A stretch of 64,000 nt of DNA from Fidelibacterota bacterium (GCA_947475295.1 CANJLF010000009.1:39463-103462); one strand, 5' to 3'. Positions 1-9,246 are shown, counted from the stretch's first letter. Notes: a model not told the origin generated them from the sequence alone. Program-made: numbers and translations.

Positions 1-666
1 TGCAGCCGGATTGTAGCCCCCCAAGGGCGGATTCAAATTACCAGCACCGCGGTCGTTCGAGACACGGGCGAGCCCGATAATGTCGTTCGGTCGGCGCCCC
101 AGCACCCGGTGCAGGATCTTCCCGAAGAGACCTTGGTTTTTCTGCTGGGCAGCCGCTATTGCGAAACCGACCGTTTGTCGAACATAGCGTGGAACCTATT
201 TGGCTATTCGCAGCCCGGCTGGACCCTGGTCCAGAACATCTGCGATTTTGTTCACAACCACATAACCTTCGACTATCAGCAGGCGCGCCCCACGCGCACG
301 GCTTGGGAAGCCTATAACGAGCGGACCGGGGTGTGCCGCGACTACGCTCACCTGGCCGTCGCCCTTTGCCGCTGCATGAATATTCCCGCGCGCTATTGTA
401 CCGGCTATCTGGGTGATATCGGCATGCCGCCGCCCTATGGACCTATGGACTTCGCCGGGTGGTTTGAGGCTTATCTCGGCGGCGCTTGGCATACCTTCGA
501 TGCGCGCAATAACATGCCGCGCATCGGACGGGTTTTGCTCGCCAGGGGCCGCGACGCCACGGACGTCGCTATCAGCAATACCTTTGGCCTCAATACCCTG
601 GTCAGCTTCAGGGTCTGGACCGACGAGATTCCCGCCGCGGTTCCAGAACAGCCTCGCGACCCCTGA
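1..666 (+). CDS. Transglutaminase-like family protein, 5' end outside window
   Basis: The reading frame is open from base 1, so the gene begins upstream; a GTG at 109 is only an internal codon. The visible 221 residues carry the transglutaminase-like core of a papain-like fold: the catalytic cysteine in GVCRDYAHLA, the histidine in AWHTFDARN and the following aspartate. Bacterial members are cytoplasmic or periplasmic predicted proteases or amide-bond-cleaving enzymes; the substrate is unknown. The HPVQDLPEE segment before the core matches the usual linker of this family. Family assignment is firm, function is not. Confidence 0.85.
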   Translation, partial: CSRIVAPQGRIQITSTAVVRDTGEPDNVVRSAPQHPVQDLPEETLVFLLGSRYCETDRLSNIAWNLFGYSQPGWTLVQNICDFVHNHITFDYQQARPTRTAWEAYNERTGVCRDYAHLAVALCRCMNIPARYCTGYLGDIGMPPPYGPMDFAGWFEAYLGGAWHTFDARNNMPRIGRVLLARGRDATDVAISNTFGLNTLVSFRVWTDEIPAAVPEQPRDP

Positions 667-794
667 GCGAACCGCTTGGCCCTGGCTTCGGGCCTAAGAC
701 CGGTGCTCTATAACGCCGGATCATGCTAACCTTAGCTTTCGGTCAGGCAGGGGGGAGCCGCCTGATGCCGAACAGCAGGCTCCGGGGATAGAAA

Positions 795-1529
795 ATGCAG
801 CGTAACGTCTTGATATGCGCCGGATTTATGGCCGCCGTGGGTGCTGCCCCGGCGGCTGAGATTCACGTCATTACGCCGGGAAGTGCTGGCGGTGGCTTGC
901 GCGCCCTGGCGGAAAGCTGGGCCCTCGCGACCGGCAACAAGGCCAACATTGAAGGCGGCGGCAGCGGCCAGATCCGCACCGACGTTGGCAACGGCAAGGT
1001 CTGCGATCTTGTCGTCCTGCCGCCCAGCGAGTTTCCGGCCATCACGGCTGCCATCAAGCCGGGTACGCTGACCTTCGTCGGCACTATTCCCATGGCCGCG
1101 GTCGTCAAGAGCGGCGCGCCGCACCCCGATATATCGACGCTGCCTAAATTCATCGCCGCCGTCAAAGCACAAGGTGTCGGTTATGCCGATCCGGTGCGCG
1201 GCAGCACCAGCGGCGCGCAAGTCGCGAAAATGTTGACGCGCCCCGAATTCGCCGGCGCCAAGGGAATCATCACGACCGGTGCGCCCGCCAATGCCGTTGC
1301 CAAGGGCGAGGTGCCCTTCGGCATCGGCACCTTGAGTGAAGACTCCATTCCCGGCGTCGATGTGATCGGCAACGTGCCGCCGGAGTTGGGCATGAAGCTG
1401 GACATCTCCGCCGCCGTTTGCGCGAAAGCGGCTGATTCTGCGACCGCCGCGGTTTTTCTGAAATACATCACGCGGCCGGAAGCGGCCACGGATTGGAAGA
1501 AGGGCCACTTGAACCTCGCGCATAAATAA
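795..1529 (+). CDS. Periplasmic substrate-binding protein, ModA-like (SBP_bac_11 type)
   Basis: 244 residues beginning with a Sec signal peptide of about 20 residues ending in APAAE. The mature part has the type II periplasmic binding fold: an ITPGSAGGGLRAL opening strand and helix, GGGSGQI, and DLVVLPPSEF, like ModA and related anion-binding proteins. No permease or ATPase is adjacent; the next gene, 46 bp on, is an RND pump. It may therefore serve another transporter or act alone as a sensor or scavenger. The ATG has a GGGGA ribosome site 6-7 bases upstream. The ligand cannot be told from sequence. Confidence 0.8.
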   Translation: MQRNVLICAGFMAAVGAAPAAEIHVITPGSAGGGLRALAESWALATGNKANIEGGGSGQIRTDVGNGKVCDLVVLPPSEFPAITAAIKPGTLTFVGTIPMAAVVKSGAPHPDISTLPKFIAAVKAQGVGYADPVRGSTSGAQVAKMLTRPEFAGAKGIITTGAPANAVAKGEVPFGIGTLSEDSIPGVDVIGNVPPELGMKLDISAAVCAKAADSATAAVFLKYITRPEAATDWKKGHLNLAHK

Positions 1530-1575
1530 TCGTGACGCGAGTTTGACCTTTTTCTAGACATTCACGAGGTTTGGT

Positions 1576-4500
1576 ATGGTGCTTTCTGATTTTTCGATCA
1601 AACGACCGGTCGTCGCCATTGTGGCGAGCCTGCTGCTGTTGGTCTTTGGGCTCTACGCCTTCTTTCAGCTGCCGGTGCGCGAGACACCGAATATCGAGCG
1701 CCCGGTGGTGAACATCGGTGTCAGCTATCAAGGCGCGTCCGCCGAGGTGGTCGAGTCCAAAGTCGTCAAGGTGATCGAAGACCAAGTCAGCGGCATTCAG
1801 GGCCTTGTGGCCATTAATTCGCAGTCCCGCGATGGCTTTGGCCGCATCAATCTCGAATTCCGCGAAGACGTCAACATCGATACGGCGGCGAACGATATCC
1901 GCGACCAAGTGAGCCGCGTGGCGTCGCGCCTGCCGCTCGATGCCGACCCGCCGGTCATCCAGAAAGCGGACTCAGACTCTGATCCGATCATGACCGTCAA
2001 CATCAACGGCCCACGGACGCCGATGGAATTGTCGGACATAGCAAAGCTCGTGCTCATGCCGCGCCTGTCCTCGGTCGAAGGGGTCGCAACCGTCAATATC
2101 AACGGTGGGCGTGAGAAAGCCATGCGGATATGGCTGGACCGCCGCGCCATGGCCGCGCGCGGTCTCACGGTGGCCGATATTCAAACCGCGCTTCGCCGCG
2201 AAAACATCGAGCTGGGCGCGGGGCAATTGGAGTCAGAAAGCCGTAACTTCACCCTGCGCACCATTCGCGCCTTCCAGACGCCCGATGATTTCCGCAAGCT
2301 GGTGGTAGCCCGCGGTCCCAACAACTATCTCATCCGCTTGGGCGAGATGGCGACGGTTGAAATCGCGCCCGTCGACATCCACTCGATCTATAAAAGCAAC
2401 GGTGTACCGCGGACGGCGCTTTCCATCGTCAAGCAACCGGGTGCTTCGACATTGGATGTCGCCAAAGCCCTCAAAGCCGAGATCGAACTCATCAAGCTGA
2501 CCCTGCCGCCCGACTTGAACTTGCCGGCGGCACAAGATTCGTCGCAGTTTATTGCCGCGGCAATCCATGAAGTCGCGGTCGCGGCGGGCGTATCTGCGGT
2601 CCTCGTGATGATTGTGATTTATCTCTTTCTCGGTACCGTGCGCGCCGCGTTCATTCCCGTGGTCACTGTCCCGATCTCGCTGATCGCCACGTCTATAGTT
2701 CTGTGGCCCATGGGTTTCTCGATCAACATCTTGACCCTGCTCGCCATGGTGCTGGCCATCGGCCTCGTGGTCGACGATGCGATCATCATGCTGGAGAACA
2801 TCCATCGTCGCATGAAATTGGGCGAGCCGGCGTTGCTCGCGGCCATGCGCGGCTCGCGTCAGGTCGGTTTGGCGGTGGTTTCCACGACCATGGTGCTGGT
2901 CGCGGCCTTTGTACCGGTGGCGCTGATGAAGGGCTCGGTAGGCGCCTTATTCAAGGAATTTGCGCTGACTATGGCTGTGTCCGTGGTGTTCTCGATGTTC
3001 ATCTCGCTCACACTGACGCCGGTGATGTGCAGCAAGATCCTCACGCGTAAGCTTGACGCCAGCCGCCTCGCGCATATGTCGGAGGAGATCTTCGGAAAAC
3101 TGCGGACCTTCTATGTCCGGATACTCAACCGCGCCCTGGACGCGCCCAAAGTCGTGTTGACGGGTTTCGCCGGACTCCTGGCGCTTTCGGCTTTGTTGTT
3201 CACATTCCTGCCGCAGGAATTCACGCCGCGCGAAGACCGTGGACAGGTCTCACTCCAGGCCCGTGCGCCGGAAGGTTCCAACGCCGACTACACCGGGCGC
3301 CAGCTGTCCGCCGCCGTCGCCATCATCAAACCCTATGTCGACAGCGGCGAAGTTGTCCAAGTCTCCGAGAATATCGGCGGCAACAACAACCAGGGCAACT
3401 CGAACGTCTGGATGGCGCCGTGGGGCGAGCGGCATCGCACCAGCGCCGAATTCGTGGCCGAGATCACGCCGAAGCTGCAAGCCATACCCGGCGCGCAAGT
3501 TGTCGCCAGTCTCCCGTCGGGGCTTGGCCGTGGCGGCGGCGGCGGCGGCGGATTGCAGCTTTCCATCAGCGGTCCCACCTACGATGATCTGCGTGTCTGG
3601 CGCGATGCCATGATGGAAGGCATGCGCGACAATCCGATGTTCGTCTCGGTGCGCAACAGCTTTGTTGAAAGCAAGCCGCAGGTACGCATCCACGTCGACC
3701 GCGTGCGCGCCGGCGATCTCGGCGTTTCCATTGGCGATATCGGCGATGCCCTGGCCGCCATGCTGGGCTCGCGCAAGGTGACGACCTTCGTCGATAAGGG
3801 TGAGGAATACGACGTCATTTTGCAGGGCAGGGATTCCGACCGCGAAACCCCGGGCGATATCTCGAACATCTACGTGCGCTCGAGCACGACCCGCATGCTT
3901 ATCCCGCTGTCCAGCCTAGTGACCCTGGAAGAGGGGTCCTATGCGGATAGTTTCTCGCGCCTCGACCGGCGCCGTTCCATCTCCTTGAATTTCAACCCGC
4001 GCACCGACGTCATTCTTGGCGACGCCATCAAGGAAGTCGAGCGTGTCGCCCAGGAAAGACTGCCTTCAACCGCTCTACTGACCTGGCGCGGCGAGGCCGG
4101 CGACTTCAAGGATAACAGTGCGTCGATCTATTTCAGCTTCGCGCTGGCCCTGGTGGTGGTGTTTTTGGTGCTGTCCGCGCAGTTTGAAAGCTTCATTCAT
4201 CCCATGGTCATCATGATGACCGTGCCGCTGGCGGTCTTCGGAGCGCTGATGGGGCTTCTGATATTCGGCCAGAGCATCAATCTATTCTCGCAGATCGGCA
4301 TTATTGTGCTGGTCGGCCTTGCCGCCAAGAACGGCATTTTGATCGTCGAGTTCACCAACCAGCTGCGCGATGCTGGCCGCGGTTTTCGTGACGCACTTGT
4401 TGAGGCGTCCGCTATTCGCCTGCGCCCGATCATCATGACCGCGCTGGCGACGATTATGGGCGCGCTGCCGCTGGTGATCGCCACCGGCGCCGGCTCCGAA

Positions 4501-4713
4501 AGCCGCCGTCCCATCGGCGTGGTGATTTTCGCCGGCGTCGCCTTCGCCGTTGTGATCACGTTGGTGGTCGTGCCGACCTTCTACATGCTGCTGGCCAAAC
4601 GCACGGGCTCGCCGGGCCGGGTCGCCAGCGAGCTCAGGGAATACGAAAAAGCGTTCCCGACCAGCGCCAGCGGTCACACCCATCAGCCGCAAGACGGCCA
4701 ACCTGCGGAGTAA
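1576..4713 (+). CDS. RND-family efflux permease (AcrB/MdtC-like)
   Basis: 1045 residues, the normal length for hydrophobe/amphiphile efflux RND pumps of the inner membrane. It has the N-terminal FSIKRPVVAIV helix, large periplasmic loops after TM1 and TM7, the TM4 proton-relay pair at D400-D401 (GLVVDDAIIMLENI) and the TM10 lysine near residue 918 (GLAAKNGILIVEF). A seven-glycine run near residue 655 sits in the second porter loop. It lies 46 bp after the binding-protein gene, probably in one transcript. No membrane-fusion adaptor or outer-membrane channel gene is next to it, which is unusual because the adaptor is normally just upstream. Substrate unknown. Confidence 0.95.
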   Translation: MVLSDFSIKRPVVAIVASLLLLVFGLYAFFQLPVRETPNIERPVVNIGVSYQGASAEVVESKVVKVIEDQVSGIQGLVAINSQSRDGFGRINLEFREDVNIDTAANDIRDQVSRVASRLPLDADPPVIQKADSDSDPIMTVNINGPRTPMELSDIAKLVLMPRLSSVEGVATVNINGGREKAMRIWLDRRAMAARGLTVADIQTALRRENIELGAGQLESESRNFTLRTIRAFQTPDDFRKLVVARGPNNYLIRLGEMATVEIAPVDIHSIYKSNGVPRTALSIVKQPGASTLDVAKALKAEIELIKLTLPPDLNLPAAQDSSQFIAAAIHEVAVAAGVSAVLVMIVIYLFLGTVRAAFIPVVTVPISLIATSIVLWPMGFSINILTLLAMVLAIGLVVDDAIIMLENIHRRMKLGEPALLAAMRGSRQVGLAVVSTTMVLVAAFVPVALMKGSVGALFKEFALTMAVSVVFSMFISLTLTPVMCSKILTRKLDASRLAHMSEEIFGKLRTFYVRILNRALDAPKVVLTGFAGLLALSALLFTFLPQEFTPREDRGQVSLQARAPEGSNADYTGRQLSAAVAIIKPYVDSGEVVQVSENIGGNNNQGNSNVWMAPWGERHRTSAEFVAEITPKLQAIPGAQVVASLPSGLGRGGGGGGGLQLSISGPTYDDLRVWRDAMMEGMRDNPMFVSVRNSFVESKPQVRIHVDRVRAGDLGVSIGDIGDALAAMLGSRKVTTFVDKGEEYDVILQGRDSDRETPGDISNIYVRSSTTRMLIPLSSLVTLEEGSYADSFSRLDRRRSISLNFNPRTDVILGDAIKEVERVAQERLPSTALLTWRGEAGDFKDNSASIYFSFALALVVVFLVLSAQFESFIHPMVIMMTVPLAVFGALMGLLIFGQSINLFSQIGIIVLVGLAAKNGILIVEFTNQLRDAGRGFRDALVEASAIRLRPIIMTALATIMGALPLVIATGAGSESRRPIGVVIFAGVAFAVVITLVVVPTFYMLLAKRTGSPGRVASELREYEKAFPTSASGHTHQPQDGQPAE

Positions 4714-4716
4714 GCG

Positions 4717-4863
4717 GGCCGCCACGATGCTTTCGTGGCCGGCGCGATGCCCCCAATCCTGGATGGTCTCCGGGCGGTCGAAGGTGAACTCAAGAACGCC
4801 GCCTTGATGGCCGGTGTCGGTGGACACGGCCACGGAACCTCCGTGCACGACGTCGCGCAGTGC
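4717..4863 (-). pseudogene. Remnant of a tannase/feruloyl-esterase-like gene
   Basis: Read on the minus strand, this short stretch encodes VAVSTDTGHQGG followed about 20 residues later by DWGHRAGHE. This is the spacing and wording of the nucleophile-distal part of tannase/feruloyl esterase family proteins (STDTGH, then FGYRAVHEM). The similarity breaks off at the 3' end of the RND gene; upstream the frame is unlike the family, and no start or ribosome site is present. It reads as a decayed fragment. Assignment rests on recalled family motifs. Confidence 0.45.
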
Positions 4864-4940
4864 CTTTGGATGTCGCCGATAACAGCGTGCCGAGTTGTGT
4901 CGCCGCGAAGGTACAGCGCAAAGCCTCAATATTATTTTTA

Positions 4941-4950
4941 TGTCCGGACA
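4941..4950. promoter_or_regulatory. 10-bp palindrome TGTCCGGACA in the TonB-receptor upstream region
   Basis: A perfect palindrome flanked by A/T-rich sequence, about 110 bp before the receptor start. A second palindrome of the form TGTMCGKACA, TGTACGTACA, lies at 10597-10606 before the Lipoprotein_15 gene of the same block. Likely an operator; the regulator is unknown. Confidence 0.35.
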
Positions 4951-4977
4951 ATATTTTTCTGGTCGAAGGAATTGTGG

Positions 4978-5000
4978 ATGTATACATTATGACCAGTTTA
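4978..5000 (+). promoter_or_regulatory. Shared TonB-receptor promoter motif
   Basis: The sequence ATGTATACATTATGACCAG followed by TTTAGGCGGGAGGAG aligns with the region before the second receptor (minus strand near 39706-39725: ATTACATTGCGACCAGGTTAGGTGGGGG). A third copy of the core, ATATACATTATGCGAC, is at 34661-34676. The conservation suggests a promoter or regulator site for this receptor family; a -10 such as TATACAT is plausible but unproven. Confidence 0.45.
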
Positions 5001-5061
5001 GGCGGGAGGAGAGACTGCGCACCGTATTTGGGCTCAGTCATTTTTATTTTGGGGGGAACCA

Positions 5062-7989
5062 ATGTCTCTACACTGTATGTATATGTGCGCAACAGCGCAT
5101 CTTGTCGGCCGGCAGCAAAAATTTATGAAATCGTCGACTGCGCTGTCGACCGCTCTTCTTCTCGCAGCGGGTTTACCCGCACCGGTTCTGGCGCAAACGG
5201 CAGCGAAACCACAGCCAGCCGCACAAGAGGCCGTTGAAGAAGTTGTCGTCACCGGCACGCGCATCGTCCGCGAAGGCTATGAAGCCCCGACGCCCCTTTC
5301 CGTCATTGATTCTTCCGCGTTGGAAAATAGATCCGACACAAATCTTGCGGTCCTCGTTACGCAAATGCCTGCGTTTTCGGGCGCTGGCGGCATAGCCAGC
5401 AATACGAGCTCATTTTCGAGTGCTACGCCCGGTCTGAACCTATTGAACCTCAGAAACCTGGGCGCCAACCGAACGCTGGTGTTGCTCGATGGTAACCGCG
5501 CTGTGGCAGCGTCGAACACGGGGCAGGGCGTGGATATCGCTTCCTTTCCGTCGCAGCTTGTATCGCGTGTCGATATCGTCACGGGCGGCGCATCGGCTGT
5601 GTACGGTTCGGATGCCGTCGCCGGCGTTGTGAACTTCGTTCTTGATAAGACCTTTACCGGCGTTAAAGCCGATGTCAGCGCCGGCATGACCAATCACAGC
5701 GACAAGAGAAGTTGGGCGGCCCAGTTGTCTGCCGGTTTCGGTTTTGCCAACGACCGCGGTCACGTTCTCTTGTCGGGTGAAGCAACATACGACGGCGGCA
5801 CCGATGGTGACGGCGGCCGCCAATGGAACCGCGTCGGTTACCAGGGCATATCGAACCCACTTTACGGTACAGCGGCCGGCCTTTCCACCAGCGTGCCACA
5901 GACACTCATGAGGACCCACGTGGGTCGAAATGACGAAACACCGGGCGGCATCATTGTTTCCGGTCCCTTAAAGGGCATCGCCTTCGGCCTCGGCGGCGTT
6001 CCCTTTGTGTTAAATCAAGGCACCCTGCAGTCTGGGACGCAGTTCATCGGCGGCGATTGGGCGTACACGGACGTGCGCGATCGCTATACCCTGGGCCCAA
6101 AGCAGGAACGGCAGAGCGTATTTGCGCGCATCGCTTACGATGTTACCGACAACTTCAATGTTTACCTTCAATCGTTCTGGACGGATGCGCGCGAGGCGGC
6201 CTACAGCGGCCCCCCGTATACAAGCACCGCAGCGACTCAAGCCGTCATTAAGCTCGATAACGCGTTCCTGCCGGCGTCGGTCAAGGCGTCCATGGTTGCC
6301 AAAGGACTCACCCAGATCCAGGTCGGCAGTTGGAACACGGACATGGGTTTTGACTATAACCGAGCCAACCGCATCACGACCCAGAGTATCGTGGGGGCGA
6401 GCGGCGATTTTGACGCTTTCGGCTCGAACTGGACGTGGGATGCGAGCGGTTCCTACGGCGCCTCCGTTATGAGCTTCCACTATTACAACCTCATACAGCT
6501 TTCGCACTACCGGCTTGCGACGGATGCCGTCCTCGATCCGGTGAGCAACACCATCGTTTGCCGCATCAAATTGACCGACCCGACCAATCCGTGTCAGCCC
6601 TGGAATGCCATGGGAGAACAGGTCAACAACCAAGTGGCGCACGATTACAATGCCGGCATCCTGGGTTTCGGCCACGCCAAAATCGAGCAGGCCTCTTTCT
6701 CGAGCTCTCTGACTGGCGAGCCATTCTCTGTTCCGGCCGGACCTGTTTCATTAGCGTTAAGCGTGGAGCACCGTATCGATACCGTGCACAACACGACCGA
6801 CGAAGCGGGGGCTGCTGTTGATCACAACGTAGGAAACCTTGCGAAGCTCGATGGCAAGATGACCGTCACCGAAGGCGCCGTGGAAACCGTCATTCCGCTG
6901 TTCAATGGCATGTCGTGGGCGGAAAGTTGGGATCTCAACGCGGCGGCCCGTTTCACGAGCTACAGCGACGCGGGTTACGTGACGACGTGGAAAGTGGGAA
7001 CCACCTATACGCCGATCGACGACATCAAATTCCGCTTCACGCGGTCTCGCGATATTCGCGCTCCCAACATTTTTGAAAGTTTCTTGCCGGTAAGTTCACC
7101 AGGGCAGTCGCCGGCGACGGATCCATTTACGGGCACGCGGCCAAGCATACGCAGTTTCAATAGAGGCAACGTCAACTTGGTTCCGGAAAAAGCGGACGAG
7201 ACCGGTATCGGCGTGGTGTTGGCGCCGCGTTTCCTTCCGGGCTTCACGGCGTCCGTCGACTATTGGGATGTGAAGGTCAAAGACAATATCATCAATCTCA
7301 CTACTCAAAACATCATCGACGCCTGCTACAATGGGACTGAACCAGCTTTGTGCGCGGACATCACTCGCGTCAACGGCGTCATTACCACGATAAATACTGG
7401 ATTCCGAAACATCGCGGTCCAAGATGCCAGGGGTCTCGACGTCGAGGCGAGCTACCGCTTCAACGCATCCCAATTGCTTTCAAGCTGGGACGGCGACGTC
7501 ACGCTGCATAGCAATGCGACCTTCTATCTGAGAAATTATGAGGATCGCGGCTTCATTCCTCCCACCAATCACGTCGGTGAAAACAGTGGCAGCTCCGGTC
7601 CGCCGTCGTGGAGAATGACAACCACGGCGACGTATCGGTTGAATCCGATAACGGTTTCGTTGTCCGGCCGTGCGGTCAGCGCGGGTGTAATCAATAGTGA
7701 ATTTGTTGAATGTACGTCAGGCTGCCCAGTGTCGACGACCGCTCACCAGACGATCGACAACAACCATATTGCGGGTGCGGTCTATTTCGATACGAACATC
7801 CAATATGATTTTGACGTTTCGGGTGCGCAAGCGACGGCGTATTTCTCGGCGAAAAATATCTTTAACAGGAGTCCCGTGCTAAACGTGGCTCCGAATGCCT
7901 TGCCCTATTTAAACTTGGGGATCAATGGGACGGGGCTTTATGACAGCTACGGAATTGTGTACCGCGCGGGGCTGCGCTTTAAGTTCTAA
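5062..7989 (+). CDS. TonB-dependent outer-membrane receptor
   Basis: 975 residues. A cleavable signal (hydrophobic stretch about residues 25-43, ending VLAQ) is preceded by an unusually long N-region, MSLHCMYMC and onward. The plug follows, with the EEVVVTGTRIVREGYEAPTP start and a VDIVTGGASAVYGSDAVAGV segment; the rest is the 22-strand barrel ending in YRAGLRFKF with the usual C-terminal phenylalanine. The start is supported because the second receptor in the window shares the same GGAACCAA leader and MSLHC codons. It probably imports a large or scarce substrate across the outer membrane. Location beside secreted oxidase-like genes suggests a common substrate; no ligand can be named. Confidence 0.95.
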   Translation: MSLHCMYMCATAHLVGRQQKFMKSSTALSTALLLAAGLPAPVLAQTAAKPQPAAQEAVEEVVVTGTRIVREGYEAPTPLSVIDSSALENRSDTNLAVLVTQMPAFSGAGGIASNTSSFSSATPGLNLLNLRNLGANRTLVLLDGNRAVAASNTGQGVDIASFPSQLVSRVDIVTGGASAVYGSDAVAGVVNFVLDKTFTGVKADVSAGMTNHSDKRSWAAQLSAGFGFANDRGHVLLSGEATYDGGTDGDGGRQWNRVGYQGISNPLYGTAAGLSTSVPQTLMRTHVGRNDETPGGIIVSGPLKGIAFGLGGVPFVLNQGTLQSGTQFIGGDWAYTDVRDRYTLGPKQERQSVFARIAYDVTDNFNVYLQSFWTDAREAAYSGPPYTSTAATQAVIKLDNAFLPASVKASMVAKGLTQIQVGSWNTDMGFDYNRANRITTQSIVGASGDFDAFGSNWTWDASGSYGASVMSFHYYNLIQLSHYRLATDAVLDPVSNTIVCRIKLTDPTNPCQPWNAMGEQVNNQVAHDYNAGILGFGHAKIEQASFSSSLTGEPFSVPAGPVSLALSVEHRIDTVHNTTDEAGAAVDHNVGNLAKLDGKMTVTEGAVETVIPLFNGMSWAESWDLNAAARFTSYSDAGYVTTWKVGTTYTPIDDIKFRFTRSRDIRAPNIFESFLPVSSPGQSPATDPFTGTRPSIRSFNRGNVNLVPEKADETGIGVVLAPRFLPGFTASVDYWDVKVKDNIINLTTQNIIDACYNGTEPALCADITRVNGVITTINTGFRNIAVQDARGLDVEASYRFNASQLLSSWDGDVTLHSNATFYLRNYEDRGFIPPTNHVGENSGSSGPPSWRMTTTATYRLNPITVSLSGRAVSAGVINSEFVECTSGCPVSTTAHQTIDNNHIAGAVYFDTNIQYDFDVSGAQATAYFSAKNIFNRSPVLNVAPNALPYLNLGINGTGLYDSYGIVYRAGLRFKF

Positions 7990-8025
7990 ATCATAGAATT
8001 TATTGCGCGTGGTGGCGTCCGGATC

Positions 8026-8062
8026 TGCGGTTTCGGTCATGAGTTCCATGACCGAAACCGCA
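8026..8062. repeat. Perfect 16-bp inverted repeat after the TonB-receptor gene
   Basis: TGCGGTTTCGGTCATG and its exact reverse complement are separated by 5 bases, 36 bp after the receptor stop and 56 bp before the PEBP-family start. It would form a strong RNA hairpin but has no T-tract directly behind it; a T7 run follows about 20 bases later. It could be a terminator-like or transcript-stabilising element that sets receptor and downstream gene expression apart, or a DNA site. Confidence 0.7.
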
Positions 8063-8117
8063 CCTGGGTGCGCCGCAGATTAATTTTTTTATTGATAGTT
8101 ATTAGGAGAGAAAGCGT

Positions 8118-8717
8118 ATGAAAAAAAATACATTTTTGGGAATGCTTATCGTTGGAACCGCGCTTGCGGGGACAGCTTTGGCGCAAAGTGCACCGCCGTT
8201 GGCGATCACCCTGCCCGCAACCCAAACCTCCGGAACGTTGACGGTTAGTTCGTCAACCTACAAATCCGGCGCAGCCATTCCGCTTGATAATTCGTCGTAC
8301 GGCAAATCCAATTCCCCCCAAGTGACTTGGACAGCCGGTCCAGGCACCACCAAATCCTATGTCGTCCTCATGGAAGACCCGGACGCGCAGATTGAAGGCA
8401 AACCCATCATTCACTGGGTTGCTTATGATATTCCCGGTTCCGTTACATCGCTGCCTGAAAATCTGCCCAAGGAAGCCGCCGTGGCTAATCCCAAGGGTAT
8501 GATGCAGGGCATGCACGTCGCGAAGGGCCCCGGCTACTTCGGACCGAAGCCGCCGCTCGGCGCCGCTACGCACCACTACCACCTCGAAGTTTTTGCGGTC
8601 GACAAGGTGTTGGGACTTGCGGCGGGCGCCACCAGAGAAGACGTGCTTGCCGGTATCAACGGCCATGTACTCGCCAAAGGCGAACTCGTGGGACTCTATA
8701 CGCCGGCAGCGAAGTAA
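8118..8717 (+). CDS. YbhB/YbcL-type PEBP-family protein, exported
   Basis: 199 residues. A signal peptide (MKKNTFLGMLIVGTALAG...ALAQ, about 22 residues) precedes a phosphatidylethanolamine-binding-protein fold. Family marks are LMEDPDAQ, then IIHWVAYDIPG, and the GPKPPLG...HHYHLEVFAVD segment near the C terminus. Bacterial members bind small ligands or anions; the role is largely unknown. AGGAGAG precedes the ATG by about 8 bases. It lies downstream of the TonB receptor and ends with a strong terminator, so it closes the first transcript of the block. Confidence 0.92.
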   Translation: MKKNTFLGMLIVGTALAGTALAQSAPPLAITLPATQTSGTLTVSSSTYKSGAAIPLDNSSYGKSNSPQVTWTAGPGTTKSYVVLMEDPDAQIEGKPIIHWVAYDIPGSVTSLPENLPKEAAVANPKGMMQGMHVAKGPGYFGPKPPLGAATHHYHLEVFAVDKVLGLAAGATREDVLAGINGHVLAKGELVGLYTPAAK

Positions 8718-8777
8718 ATCTCGGGAGAGATACGCCGACGTTTATTTGCTTAACTGGCAAACAAACATCGTAGTTTG

Positions 8778-8812
8778 AAGCGGCCATCCATTTACAGGAT
8801 GGCCGCTTTTTT
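8778..8812 (+). terminator. Rho-independent terminator after the PEBP-family gene
   Basis: A 12-bp stem (AAGCGGCCATCC pairing with GGATGGCCGCTT) with a 7-base loop, followed by a run of T residues. Confidence 0.9.
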
Positions 8813-8853
8813 GTGGAAATATGTGCTGGCGTTGACACGCTTACGGCGGACTA

Positions 8854-8961
8854 AAGCGTGGTCTCTGCGGCGAGGAAAGTGTTGCCGAGGTTAGTCGCAG
8901 ACTCGATGTTGGGCGGTTTCAATTTCAAAGCCGCGCGCAAATGGGGCGCTGCGGTCAATAA
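8854..8961 (-). pseudogene. Possible remnant of a TPR-repeat gene
   Basis: The minus strand reads HLRAALKLKPPNIES followed by ATNLGNTFLA, which matches one TPR unit and the start of the next (AEALYNLGNALLA type). The rest of this frame, up to about 9240, does not look like a protein, and no ribosome site or clear start exists. It may be what is left of a TPR gene such as those at 32.2 and 61.0 kb. Weak, based on one repeat. Confidence 0.3.
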
Positions 8962-9246
8962 ATCACGGCATTGACAATTAGAGAACGCTGAGGCTGCCGT
9001 GAGGCTCGCCCCAGTCGGAAGCGCGGGTAATGGCTTTCTGCACCCGGTTTGACGGCGATGGCCTAAACCAGAGTTAGCTCGCGCTAAAGATCTCGTCCTA
9101 GCATTATTAGAGGACTTGCCCAAGGCACCCTGGACGCGATCAAGTATCCAAAGCGTACGTCCAACACCGGCTTCTAGTCTGCGATGCAACAGGTCGGAGA
9201 CAACACATTTGATCGCTTGGTCGCAACCACTTAAGACCAATCCTTG
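8962..9246. other. Non-coding stretch, nothing recognised
   Basis: Between the TPR-like remnant and the convergent AbrB-type gene no reading frame, RNA or repeat could be supported. Composition is less GC-biased than in the core genes, in keeping with decayed sequence. Confidence 0.4.

Noticed and set aside
4860..5237. Small plus-strand frames before and across the receptor start
   Set aside because: They overlap the promoter, leader and signal-peptide codons of the receptor, and lack ribosome sites or family likeness.
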